This document shows, in pieces, positions 24,485-32,300 of a DNA stretch of 64,000 nt. Position 1 is the stretch's first letter; each line of letters opens with the position of its first letter. This stretch comes from Nocardioides sp. InS609-2 (lineage in GTDB: Bacteria; Actinomycetota; Actinomycetes; Propionibacteriales; Nocardioidaceae), in the NCBI RefSeq assembly GCF_023208195.1, contig NZ_CP060034.1, forward strand, positions 2,666,001-2,730,000, read 5' to 3'. Under the pieces are notes generated by a model that had not been told where the DNA came from, did no database searches, and saw nothing but the letters and a program-made list of their open reading frames with translations. Both the position numbers and the translations under genes were made by a program.

Positions 24485-24622
24485 AACGAGGTTTCTGAAG
24501 CGGGCAGGCGACGGCGGCGCTGGGGCCTGCTGCGGGGCACATCTTGCGTGTATGGCCGTCCTCGTCGGCCAGAACTGTGGTGGGCAGGTTTGCCGCGGGA
24601 GCAGCGCGGGAACCTTCGAGCC

Positions 24623-24937
24623 ATGACGGAATTCGGGATGGAGCCAGCCGAGCTGCGGGCCAGCGCCGACGAGCTGCGTACGGCTGCCACCTCTGCGCGC
24701 GGCGCGGACGCCTCTGATGCGATCTCCACACTGGGCGGGGCCCTGCCGAACAGCAGCACCGCGACGGTGATGCCGCAGTTCGCCACAGCCTGGGACGAGG
24801 GCATCGACGACTGGGCCAACTCCGTCGACGACTTCGCAGAGGGGCTCGAGGCGGCTGCGAGCGATGCCGAGGCTGCCGACGAACGCAGCCGGCAGTTCCA
24901 GGAATGGCTGAAGAAGTTCCTCGGAGGCGGATCATGA
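24623..24937 (+). CDS. WXG100/EspC-like type VII secretion target
   Basis: A 104-aa, all-helical, acidic protein with no signal peptide. Two long helices flank a central turn (ELRASADELRTAATSAR ... FATAWDEGIDDWANSVDDF), as in EspC/WXG100-like T7SS substrates and the small partners of LXG effectors. It overlaps the effector gene by 4 bp (ATGA), so the two are likely made together and may form a secretion complex. The helical-hairpin call is fairly good; the EspC subfamily is less sure. Confidence 0.68.
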   Translation: MTEFGMEPAELRASADELRTAATSARGADASDAISTLGGALPNSSTATVMPQFATAWDEGIDDWANSVDDFAEGLEAAASDAEAADERSRQFQEWLKKFLGGGS

Positions 24938-25995
24938 GCATCACCTATGGCGACCTCAGGTCGTGGCGGGCGTCCGGCGTGAGCTCGGCGAGCGAGATGC
25001 TGCGCGCCGATCTCAGGACACTCGAGAAGTCGCGCGATGCGGTTGACACCCATGCCGTGCCCGGGAGCTATGTCGGGCTGGGCTCCACGATGGCTCTGGT
25101 TCGCAGGGCTGTGCTCGTGGGACAGATGACGACGCACATCGAGGGCCTCACGATCTTCGAACGCGCGGTCTACGCCCAGCACGGTCCGGTGTCGAGCATC
25201 GAGCGCACCGTCCAGGACATCGACACCGATGCCGCAAACCAGCAGTTCTCGATCGATTCCGCCGGCGTCGTCTCCGACATCTCTCCACCGCAGACATTCG
25301 AGAACTCCTTCGAGCGCCATGAACACCAGCTGGGTCGCCAGCACCTGCGCGACGCCCTGGTCGAGCGGATGGAGGCGGTGTTCGACGACGCCTACGAAGT
25401 CGACACGGCACTCGTCAACGCCAGGCCGCAGGGCTCGTTCAGCAGCGACGGCCCGGAGTACGTCGTGGATCCAGAGGTGGCTCGCGAGTGGGCGGAGATG
25501 TCCGACGACGAGCGTCGTGCCGTCATCGAGCACATCGCCGAACAGCGCGCCCGCGAGGCCGGCGTCGACGACTTCGAGGTGCGGGTGGAGGACCTGGAGG
25601 ACCAGGACGGCGACGGTGTGGACGATGACCCGACCACCGACTCGCGCGGCAGTTGGAGCGAGGACGACCGCGTGCTTCGCATCGATGAAGGGAACCTCGA
25701 CGATCCGACGATCATCGGCACGGTGGCCCACGAAGTGCGTCACGCCCAGCAGCACAAGGCCGTGGACGACCTGCCCTGGTGGTGGTGGGAGGACTACCAC
25801 GGTCCGCCCGGCGTGAGTCAGGAGGAGGTGGAGGACTGGAAGGAGAACTTCGACGACTACAAGACCTCCCAGGACGACGGTTTCGACGCCTACCACGACC
25901 AGCCGATCGAACGTGATGCCCGAGAGACCGGGGGCGGCTACCTTGACGGTCTCGACAAGGATGAGCTCGAGCGCATCCGGGAGGAGGCACGATGA
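24934..25995 (+). CDS. Predicted type VII secreted effector with C-terminal HEXXH metallopeptidase domain
   Basis: A 353-aa protein with no signal peptide. The first ~110 residues are helical and resemble WXG/LXG-type secretion domains. An EF-hand/dockerin-like acidic loop (DQDGDGVDDDP) separates this from a zincin-like domain with HEVRH (His266, Glu267, His270) and a candidate third ligand Glu326 in QPIERDARE, matching the HEXXH...E gluzincin-like pattern. GGAGG precedes the ATG at 24934. This fits a polymorphic-toxin or secreted-peptidase effector. The next gene, overlapping by 4 bp, is the immunity candidate. Activity and target are unknown. Confidence 0.65.
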   Translation: MSITYGDLRSWRASGVSSASEMLRADLRTLEKSRDAVDTHAVPGSYVGLGSTMALVRRAVLVGQMTTHIEGLTIFERAVYAQHGPVSSIERTVQDIDTDAANQQFSIDSAGVVSDISPPQTFENSFERHEHQLGRQHLRDALVERMEAVFDDAYEVDTALVNARPQGSFSSDGPEYVVDPEVAREWAEMSDDERRAVIEHIAEQRAREAGVDDFEVRVEDLEDQDGDGVDDDPTTDSRGSWSEDDRVLRIDEGNLDDPTIIGTVAHEVRHAQQHKAVDDLPWWWWEDYHGPPGVSQEEVEDWKENFDDYKTSQDDGFDAYHDQPIERDARETGGGYLDGLDKDELERIREEAR

Positions 25996-26519
25996 CGTCG
26001 GGGACCAACGAGCCGAACGGCCTGGCCGAGTTGGCAGCTTCCTATGCCGAGGGCCGCGGTGCCGGAGATCTGGCTCGCCTGCGCGACCTCATCCGTCGAT
26101 CTCCGGACTTCGATCCCGGCCTCAACGTCGTCGAGGTGGTGTCGCCGCTGTTCGCGCGCGGCGCGCAGGCCGAGGTGGTGGCGGCCGTGGAAGCCCTGAT
26201 GCCCGGCGCGTTCTTCAGCCCCTCTGCCCATGCGGCCCTGGGCGCCGCCCACGCCGCGCTCGGCGATGCCACGCGTGCCCGGCACGAACGGCGTACGCAG
26301 GTGCTGGCGCTCGATTCCATCCGCAGCACTGGCGACGGCACCCGAGAGCAGCCTTGGAGCGTGTTGCGGATCAGTGATGAGTACGACCTGTTGCGTGCTG
26401 GGGGCCGGGTGTCGCGCGAACAGACGCTGGTCGCCATCGAGGGTCGATCCTTCGACCACCACGTGTGCACCGACGGCAGCGAGGCCTGGTTCGACGCCAG
26501 CCACCTGGTGTCTGCATGA
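25992..26519 (+). CDS. DUF4919-like protein, candidate immunity or accessory protein
   Basis: A 175-aa cytoplasmic protein without signal or membrane segments. The N-terminal ~100 residues are helical, TPR-like (AELAASYAEGRGAGDLARLR ... AALGAAHAALGDATRARHE). The C-terminal ~70 residues (TREQPWSVLRISDEYDLLRA ... ALVAIEGRSFD-like strands) resemble DUF4919 proteins. Overlaps of 4 bp on both sides place it in one operon between the effector and a lipoprotein, where immunity genes usually sit. The immunity role is inference from position. Confidence 0.55.
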   Translation: MTSGTNEPNGLAELAASYAEGRGAGDLARLRDLIRRSPDFDPGLNVVEVVSPLFARGAQAEVVAAVEALMPGAFFSPSAHAALGAAHAALGDATRARHERRTQVLALDSIRSTGDGTREQPWSVLRISDEYDLLRAGGRVSREQTLVAIEGRSFDHHVCTDGSEAWFDASHLVSA

Positions 26520-27553
26520 GGTCTGTCTTGAGCCGCGCCGCCGCTGCATGTCTCCTGGTGGTCTCGTTCGCGGGGTGCTCTTCTGAGGCCGAGCCGGACC
26601 CTGAGGGCAGTGGCTCCGGATCTGGCGATCTGGTGGAGGTTCCCGGTGTCCATGTCGACGGCGACTCGGCGGCGCTGAGCCCCGATGGCTCGCAGATCGC
26701 GGTGCCCTGCGATGGTCGGCTCTGTGTCTGGGACACCGCCGACGGTGCCCTCGCCGACACGTGGGACGGCGGCTCGGTGGTGGCCTGGAGCCCTAGGGGT
26801 GACGTGGTCGCCACCGACGGACTCGACGGAGAGACGGTCAGAGTTGTGCTGCTCGATGCGGCGACCGGACAAGAGTCGGCGTCCTTCGAGACGGGGAAGA
26901 GCGTGATCATCGACGACGACCCGGGTGGCGGCCTCCTGGATCTGAAATTCTCACCCGACGGCGAGACCTTGGCCGGAGTCGGTGGCGACGGCGTCGTGCG
27001 CCTGTGGTCGGTGAGCGATCCCTCCGATGAGATGGAGCTCGATCTCGAGGGTGAACAACCGCAAGCGGTGGCGTTCTCCCCGGACGGCACCAGCATCGCC
27101 GTGGCCTCATCCGATGCCCCCGTGACCATCCGCGACGTCGAGTCCGGCGACGAGATCGGCGTGCTGGACGCTGCGCCGCAGGGGGCGGTCGCGTGGAGCC
27201 CCGACGGCGCTTGGATTGCAGCGGCCAGCCATGCGCTGGATGGCGACGCAGCCACGACGATCTGGGACTCCACCGCGTTGACGCTCGTCACGACCCTGCA
27301 CCGCGCGGGTGATGTGCTGGCCTTCTCGCCGAGCCGGGACGCTCTGGCGTTGAGCGAGAAGAACGAGCGTGACGTGCTCACCTGGTCATGGCACGACGAC
27401 GACCTACAGACGCTCTCCGGCGCGACCGACGCTCCGCGTACGGTGCTGTGGTCGCCCGACGGTTCGCGCGTCTACGCGGTCAGCCCGCGCGACACGGTGC
27501 TGGCGTGGGACGCCGACGGTGGCTCACCGACCAGCTTCGAGAAGCTCGCCTAG
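26516..27553 (+). CDS. WD40-repeat lipoprotein
   Basis: A 345-aa exported protein. The N-terminus is a lipoprotein signal with lipobox LVVSFAGC (Cys21) followed by an acidic linker. The rest reads as about seven WD40/beta-propeller blades with FSPDG-type turns (LSPDGSQIAV, FSPDGETLAG, FSPDGTSIAV, WSPDGAWIAA, WSPDGSRVYA). The start ATG overlaps the preceding stop. A surface propeller at the end of an effector operon could bind the secreted protein or a partner; no catalytic motif is visible. Confidence 0.82.
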   Translation: MRSVLSRAAAACLLVVSFAGCSSEAEPDPEGSGSGSGDLVEVPGVHVDGDSAALSPDGSQIAVPCDGRLCVWDTADGALADTWDGGSVVAWSPRGDVVATDGLDGETVRVVLLDAATGQESASFETGKSVIIDDDPGGGLLDLKFSPDGETLAGVGGDGVVRLWSVSDPSDEMELDLEGEQPQAVAFSPDGTSIAVASSDAPVTIRDVESGDEIGVLDAAPQGAVAWSPDGAWIAAASHALDGDAATTIWDSTALTLVTTLHRAGDVLAFSPSRDALALSEKNERDVLTWSWHDDDLQTLSGATDAPRTVLWSPDGSRVYAVSPRDTVLAWDADGGSPTSFEKLA

Positions 27554-27636
27554 GCCGCACCTCCCCCTGAGGGCAGAGGCGGAGTTCTGCCCGTGGGCCG
27601 ATGTGCCGAGGGCCCCGGCTGGCCAAGCATGGAGCC

Positions 27637-28572
27637 ATGAAATCAACTGCTGTGGTCGCGGTCCGCGGCCTGACCAAGTCGTACGGCGGCCGCGTCGTCG
27701 TCGACCACCTCGACCTCGACGTAGACGCCGGTGAGGTGGTCGGCCTGATCGGCGCCAACGGCGCCGGCAAGACCACCGCCGTCGAGTGCATCCAGGGCCT
27801 CCGGCGCCCCGACAGCGGCACGATCAGCGTCCTCGGGCTCGACCCGGTGCGCGATGCCGGGAAGCTCCGGCCGCTGATCGGCAGCCAGCTGCAGAGCTCG
27901 GGCCTGCCCGACCGGCTGCGCGTCGCCGAGGCGGTCGAGCTCTTCTCCGGGCGCCGGGCCCGGGACGCCGACCTGCTGCTCGAGCGGTTCGGACTCGGCC
28001 ATCGTCGCAAGTACGCGTTCGGCACCATGAGTGGTGGCGAACGGCAACGGCTCTTCCTGGTGCTGGCGCTGCTCAACCAGCCCCGCCTGGTGATCCTTGA
28101 CGAGCTCACCCAGGGTCTCGACCCGTCAGCCCGTCGCGAGGTGTGGAGCGCCGTCTCCCAGCTGCGAGAGGCCGGCACCACCGTCTTGTTGGTGACCCAC
28201 GAGCTCGACGAGGCCGAGGAGCTGTGCGAGCGGGTCGTGGCCATGCGCGCCGGCCAGGTGCTCGATGCGGGCACCCCGGCGGAGCTGGTCGCCCGGCACG
28301 CGAGCTGGGCGACGGTGCGGTTCGCCCTGCCGTCAGGTCGCGCGTCCGAGTCGCTCGACGCCCTGCGCCGGCTGCCCGGAGTCGCCGACGTCGCGAGGTA
28401 CGGCGACCAGGTCACCGTCCACGGCGAGCGGTCCGTGATCGCCCACGCCGGCGCCTGGCTCGTCTCACGCGGCCGCATCCCCGACGACCTGCGGGTCGAG
28501 GTCCCCGACCTCGAGACCGCCCTGCTCGCCCTGCTCGACTCACCCGCCCACCACGAGACCGGAGCTGCCTGA
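27637..28572 (+). CDS. ABC transporter ATP-binding protein
   Basis: A 311-aa ATPase of the ABC-2 export type. Walker A is GANGAGKTT, the signature MSGGERQRL, and Walker B LVILDELTQGLDP, in which the usual DEP is DEL. The H-loop is THELDEAEE. A ~90-residue C-terminal domain follows. The ATG at 27637 has GGAG 5 bp upstream; an in-frame upstream start adds a non-conserved stretch. It overlaps the permease by 1 bp (TGATG). The neighbouring histidine kinase and response regulator likely control it, as in antibiotic-sensing exporter clusters. Confidence 0.92.
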   Translation: MKSTAVVAVRGLTKSYGGRVVVDHLDLDVDAGEVVGLIGANGAGKTTAVECIQGLRRPDSGTISVLGLDPVRDAGKLRPLIGSQLQSSGLPDRLRVAEAVELFSGRRARDADLLLERFGLGHRRKYAFGTMSGGERQRLFLVLALLNQPRLVILDELTQGLDPSARREVWSAVSQLREAGTTVLLVTHELDEAEELCERVVAMRAGQVLDAGTPAELVARHASWATVRFALPSGRASESLDALRRLPGVADVARYGDQVTVHGERSVIAHAGAWLVSRGRIPDDLRVEVPDLETALLALLDSPAHHETGAA

Positions 28573-29375
28573 TGTCCACCGAGACCCTGACCCGACCGAC
28601 GCCCGAGGCGGTGCCCGCAGTCGACGTGCCCACGCGACGGCACCGTTCGGCCACGCGACGCCTGGTCGCCGCCGAGCTGCGCCTGCTCGGGCGCGACCCG
28701 ATGACGCTGACCTTCGTGCTCGTTTTCCCGATCGTGACGATGCTGATCATCGGCGGCTCGTTCGGCACCACCCCCGACGAGGTGTTCCCGGTCAACCCGT
28801 CGCACTGGTACGTCGCGTCGTACCTCACCGTCGTCATCGGCGCGACCGGCCTGATCATGTTGCCGGTGCACATCGCGTCCTACCGCGAGCGCGGCGTGCT
28901 ACGTCGGTTCGCAGCCTCTGGGTTCCCGCGCTGGTCCTTCGCCCTGGCCCAGCTGGTCGTCGGTCTCGTCGCGATCGCGATTGCAGGCACGCTGCTGCTG
29001 GCTGTCGCGGCTCCCGTGTACGGCGTGCCGACGGTCGAGGACCCGATCCGGGCCGCCCTCGGGATCGTGGTCGGGTCGGTGTTGTTCGTCAGCATCGGTG
29101 TGTTGCTCGGCACCCTGCTGCCGTCGGCTCGCGCCGCCCAGGCCATCGGGTTGCTGCTGTTCTTCCCGTCCTTCCTGCTCGGCGTAGGTGGCCCGCCACC
29201 GGCAGTGATGAGCCCGGCACTGCGCAACATCGCCGACTGGCTGCCGCTCGCGATGGCCAACGACACGATCCGGCAGCCGTGGCTGGGGATCGGCAACGCG
29301 ACCGGGACGCTGGCGCTGGTGGCCGCGCTGGCCGTTGTCGCGACCGCCTTGGCCGCGCGTCGTACGGCGCTGTGA
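28572..29375 (+). CDS. ABC-2 type transporter permease
   Basis: A 267-aa integral membrane protein with six helices (LTFVLVFPIVTMLIIGGS at ~50; SYLTVVIGATGLIMLPVHI; VVGLVAIAIAGTLLLAVA; IVVGSVLFVSIGVLLGTLLP; IGLLLFFPSFLLGVG; GTLALVAALAVVATALA). The YRERGVLRRFAASGFPRW stretch is the cytoplasmic coupling helix of ABC-2 permeases. It pairs with the preceding ATPase. The substrate, perhaps a drug or lipid, is unknown. Confidence 0.9.
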   Translation: MSTETLTRPTPEAVPAVDVPTRRHRSATRRLVAAELRLLGRDPMTLTFVLVFPIVTMLIIGGSFGTTPDEVFPVNPSHWYVASYLTVVIGATGLIMLPVHIASYRERGVLRRFAASGFPRWSFALAQLVVGLVAIAIAGTLLLAVAAPVYGVPTVEDPIRAALGIVVGSVLFVSIGVLLGTLLPSARAAQAIGLLLFFPSFLLGVGGPPPAVMSPALRNIADWLPLAMANDTIRQPWLGIGNATGTLALVAALAVVATALAARRTAL

Positions 29376-29379
29376 AGAC

Positions 29380-29543
29380 GGGCGCGTTGGTCAACACCAT
29401 GGCCTGCTGTGCGACGCCCTGCAAGCACGTTGGCAGCGTTGCCGGCACCCGCGAGACGAACCCCGGCATGGCTTCGCGCCGACGCCTTGCCACGGCACGC
29501 ACCGAACGCCGCTCGCGACGGCCGAGCGCTGACCAACACGCCC
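29380..29543 (+). repeat. Structured element, copy A (histidine-kinase leader region)
   Basis: A 164-bp element between the permease stop and the histidine-kinase start. Its ends form a 14-bp inverted pair with one G-T-type mismatch (29380-29393 with 29530-29543). Internal blocks match copy B (11566-11710, minus): near the ATG at 29399 (21 of 23 bases), GCGTTGCCG, CGCCTTGC, and a 21-bp block at 29506-29526 identical to 11576-11596. The terminal stems differ between copies but each is self-complementary, which suggests selection for structure. Confidence 0.75.
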
Positions 29544-29560
29544 TAGGATCGCGGCCATGA
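29399..29560 (+). CDS. Possible leader ORF of 53 codons coupled to the histidine kinase
   Basis: Starts MACCATP inside element copy A, at the same point as MAYCATP in copy B, and ends with a TGA overlapping the kinase ATG (ATGA at 29557-29560), the same arrangement as at pbpA. The later residues are Arg-rich and unlike those of copy B, so a protein function is doubtful; translation could matter for coupling. No convincing ribosome-binding site. Confidence 0.28.
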   Translation: MACCATPCKHVGSVAGTRETNPGMASRRRLATARTERRSRRPSADQHALGSRP

Positions 29561-30633
29561 TCGATCGGGCAGCGCGCACGGTGGCCCCGGCCGCCGTCGC
29601 GCTGTTCGTCGTGATCGGTGTGCTCTTGAGCGTGCAGCCGAAGCTCCTCGCCGCCGTGGCCGGACTGGTGGCGATCGCCGTTTGTGTCGTGCTGTCCATC
29701 CGCGCGACGACCGGCTGGTCGCTCGTGGTCGGCGCGCTGGTCGCGGCGGCCGGCGTCACGGTCGTGTGCCACACCCAGCCCTCGAACCTGGGCTGGTTCA
29801 CCGTCTGCGTGCTGGCCGGCTGGTGCGCGCTCGCGGCCTCGACCACGGCCGCGGCGACGTACGGCGGCGCGACGGTCCTCGGGTTCGTGGTCCAGTGGCT
29901 GCTGCTCAGCGACGAGCCGGGCTGGGGTGCCTGGATCGCCGGCACCGTGTTCACCACCGTCGCGTGCGTCTTCGCCCGGCGGCAACGGGTGTTGCTGGAC
30001 CAGCTGCGAGAAGCCCAGGCCGGGCTCGCCGACAGGACTCGTGCCGAGGAGCGCAACCGCATCGCCGCCGAGATGCACGACGTCATCGGGCACGCGCTGA
30101 CGGTCTCCTTGCTGCACGTCAGCAGCGCGCGGCTGGCGATGGACGAGGATCCCGCCGAGGCCCGGGCGTCACTCGAGGAGGCCGAGCGGCTGGCCCGCAA
30201 GAGCCTGGACGAGGTCCGCGCGACGGTCGGGCTGATGCGCTCATCCTCGCCCGACGCCGTTCCCCTGCCCGGGGCGGCCGATCTCGGAGAGCTGGTCGAG
30301 TCGTTCCGCCGCGCGGGCACACCTGTCTCCCTCGAGGTGGTGGGCGATCCGGCCGCGCTGACATCCACCTCCGCGCTCGCGGTCTACCGAATCGTGCAGG
30401 AGGCGCTGACCAACGTCGCTCGTCATGCCCCGGGCTCGGTCACCTCCGTGGCTGTGCAGATCGCGGCCGCCGACACCCGGGTCACCATCGAGAGCGACGG
30501 CCCGCCTGCACGTCGTACGACGGACGGCGTGGGGTTGCTGGGCATGCGCGAGCGGGCTGAGACCGTGGGCGGTCGCCTCAGCGCCGGACCGGCCGGCCGG
30601 GGCTGGCGCGTCGAGGCGGTGCTGCCGGCATGA
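29557..30633 (+). CDS. Sensor histidine kinase, NarL-type (HisKA_3)
   Basis: A 358-aa membrane kinase. Four to five N-terminal helices (residues ~10-140) carry no large extracellular loop, so sensing is probably within the membrane, as in DesK/LiaS-like kinases. The phosphorylated His is in AEERNRIAAEMHDVIGHAL, the N-box in VYRIVQEALTNVARHAP and the G-box in DGVGLLGMRERAE. It overlaps the response regulator by 4 bp. Element copy A lies directly upstream. The adjacent ABC exporter is the likely output. Confidence 0.94.
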   Translation: MIDRAARTVAPAAVALFVVIGVLLSVQPKLLAAVAGLVAIAVCVVLSIRATTGWSLVVGALVAAAGVTVVCHTQPSNLGWFTVCVLAGWCALAASTTAAATYGGATVLGFVVQWLLLSDEPGWGAWIAGTVFTTVACVFARRQRVLLDQLREAQAGLADRTRAEERNRIAAEMHDVIGHALTVSLLHVSSARLAMDEDPAEARASLEEAERLARKSLDEVRATVGLMRSSSPDAVPLPGAADLGELVESFRRAGTPVSLEVVGDPAALTSTSALAVYRIVQEALTNVARHAPGSVTSVAVQIAAADTRVTIESDGPPARRTTDGVGLLGMRERAETVGGRLSAGPAGRGWRVEAVLPA

Positions 30634-31295
30634 CCGGGACGGTGCGGGTGCTGCTCGTCGACGACCAGGAGCTGATCCGGACCGGGCTGCGCGGCATCCT
30701 GCGCACGCGGTTCGGATTCGAGATCGTGGGCGAGCTGGCCGACGGCGCCCGGGTCGTCGAGACCGTGGCCGAGACGCATCCCGACGTGGTGCTCATGGAC
30801 ATCCGGATGCCCGGCGTCGATGGCGTCACGGCCACCCGGCTGGTCCGTGCCGTCCCGGGCGCCCCGCCGGTGCTGGTGCTGACGACGTTCGAGGACGAGG
30901 AGGTGCTGGCCGGTGCCCTGCGTGCCGGCGCGGCCGGCTTCCTGCTCAAGGGAGTGCCGGCCGAGGACCTGCAACGCGCCGTACGCGAGGTCGCCGAGGG
31001 TGGTGCCTGGCTCGACCCGGCGGTCACCGCGCGGGTGCTTCAGGCCTACCGCGACGGCGGCGCGGTGAACGGACCGACGCCGGCTCTCGACGTGCTCACC
31101 CCCCGCGAGCGCGAGGTGCTCGCCCTGATCGGAGCCGGCCTCAGCAACTCCGAGATCGCCGGCCGGCTCACCCTCGGTGAGGGCACCGTGAAGACCCATG
31201 TGGGGCACCTGTTCGCCAAGCTGGACCTGCGGGACCGGGCAGCGGCGGTGGTGTGGGCCTTCGACCACGGCCTGGTCCGGCCCGGGGAGCGCTGA
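30630..31295 (+). CDS. Response regulator, NarL/FixJ (LuxR-type HTH)
   Basis: A 221-aa two-domain regulator. The receiver domain has VLLVDDQELIRTG, the phosphoacceptor Asp in VVLMDIRMPGVDG and a conserved Lys in FLLKGVPAEDL. The output domain is a LuxR helix-turn-helix (LTPREREVLALIGAGLSNSE, EGTVKTHVGHLFAKLDL). It is translationally coupled to the kinase and probably controls the neighbouring ABC exporter. A hairpin (CGGGAGC/GCTCCCG, 31300-31316) just after the stop has no T-run. Confidence 0.95.
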   Translation: MTGTVRVLLVDDQELIRTGLRGILRTRFGFEIVGELADGARVVETVAETHPDVVLMDIRMPGVDGVTATRLVRAVPGAPPVLVLTTFEDEEVLAGALRAGAAGFLLKGVPAEDLQRAVREVAEGGAWLDPAVTARVLQAYRDGGAVNGPTPALDVLTPREREVLALIGAGLSNSEIAGRLTLGEGTVKTHVGHLFAKLDLRDRAAAVVWAFDHGLVRPGER

Positions 31296-31347
31296 CACCC
31301 GGGAGCGATGCTCCCGAGACAATCACCGCTCCGCGGCGGGCTACGAG

Positions 31348-31677
31348 CTAGGGCGCGTCCGTCAGGCCCGTCAGGTGTTCGCTGAGCGAGTCCATCGTGT
31401 CGTCGAACGCGGACTCGAGGTCGACGTCGTACACGTCGGCGAGCGCCATGACCGACCAGAGGCAGTCGGCGAGCTCGTGCGCGAGAGCCTCATCCAGGTC
31501 GTCACGGGGTCGGACGCCGGCCTTCCCCTGCACGAGCTTGGCCAGGTCGCCGACGTCCCCGAGAAACCCCAGCATCAGCTCTTCCTCGGTCCAGGCACGC
31601 CCGTAGCGGGCCGCCTCGAACTCGGCGTACTGGGCGCGGACGGCACGCGCCTTCGTCCTCATCTGCTCGAAGTCCAT
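31348..31677 (-). CDS. MazG-like nucleotide pyrophosphohydrolase
   Basis: A 109-aa all-helical protein of the MazG/all-alpha NTP pyrophosphatase superfamily, which hydrolyse NTPs to NMP and pyrophosphate. The two metal-binding helices are EEELMLGFLGDVGDLAKLV and HELADCLWSVMALADVYDV, giving the Glu/Asp pattern of the family. The length is normal for single-domain MazG-like enzymes. It is a single gene convergent with the response regulator. A truncated copy of its 5' half lies at 24290-24472. Confidence 0.85.
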   Translation of the reverse strand: MDFEQMRTKARAVRAQYAEFEAARYGRAWTEEELMLGFLGDVGDLAKLVQGKAGVRPRDDLDEALAHELADCLWSVMALADVYDVDLESAFDDTMDSLSEHLTGLTDAP

Positions 31678-31689
31678 CGGGCCAGTATC
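31511..31689 (-). repeat. Direct repeat of mazG-like 5' end, right (complete-gene) copy
   Basis: The 5' half and the 12 bp upstream of the intact mazG-like gene match 24315-24484. The intact copy has nine extra bases and is likely the parent sequence. Confidence 0.85.
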
Positions 31690-31760
31690 TGTTACCCCTG
31701 GATCCCGCCGGCCTGCTCAATCCGGGGCGAGGTGTGTAGCCGCGTGGCAGTCTTGCGCCC

Positions 31761-32249
31761 ATGGCGTTGCATGTGGGGCGAAGGTTCAAGCGGGTGCTCA
31801 TCGAAGGGGCCGGCTGGCTCCTCGTCCTGCTCGGCATCGCTGCGCTGGTGCTGCCAGGCCCCGGCCTGCTCGCCCTGTTCGCCGGACTGGCCCTGCTGGC
31901 CACCCAGTACGAGTGGGCCGAGAAGCGGCTGGAGCCGGTGAAGAGGCAGGCCCTGCGCACCGCTGCCGACAGCGTCGCCTCGTGGCCGCGCATCCTGATG
32001 TCGGCGCTCGGCGTGGCCGGACTCGTCGCCGTCGGCATCACCTGGGGACTCCGCGCCGACGCCCCGAGCTGGTGGCCGCTGTCCGACTCGCTGTGGCTCC
32101 CGGGCGGCTGGGGCACCGGCATCTCGCTCATCGTCTCGGCGGCGATCGCAGCCGGCATGATCATCTACAGCTACCTGAACTTCCGCGAGATCCGCGAGGA
32201 AGAGGCCGAGGGGGATGACGTCCAGGCCACCAGCGCGACCGAAGGCTGA
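31761..32249 (+). CDS. PGPGW/TIGR02611-like membrane protein
   Basis: A 162-aa membrane protein. The N-terminal segment has the signature WLLVLLGIAALVLPGPGLLA, a helix with PGPG typical of PGPGW transmembrane proteins (TIGR02611 in actinobacteria), followed by a charged linker (YEWAEKRLEPVKRQ) and two further helices near 85-105 and 120-140. The C-terminus is acidic. The function is unknown. It starts 71 bp from the divergent mazG-like gene and ends 51 bp before the UbiA gene, so it may share the promoter of the terpenoid operon. Confidence 0.8.
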   Translation: MALHVGRRFKRVLIEGAGWLLVLLGIAALVLPGPGLLALFAGLALLATQYEWAEKRLEPVKRQALRTAADSVASWPRILMSALGVAGLVAVGITWGLRADAPSWWPLSDSLWLPGGWGTGISLIVSAAIAAGMIIYSYLNFREIREEEAEGDDVQATSATEG

Positions 32250-32300
32250 GGCACCCCTTCGGACGGCGCGGTCTGTTGCGTCGGGTGCAAGGCTGGGGGC

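Larger units (their letters stand above)
24045..24622. other. Accessory intergenic region with decayed sequences
   Basis: No complete gene is seen over 578 bp. The stretch contains the operon promoter region for 24044, a short plus-strand frame whose last 23 codons (24232-24303, beginning YWSGIRRNDDL and ending YRTWLNAA) look like a real protein C-terminus without a start, and the truncated mazG-like copy at 24290-24472. It marks the left edge of the 24.3-31.7 kb segment bracketed by mazG sequences. Confidence 0.5.
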
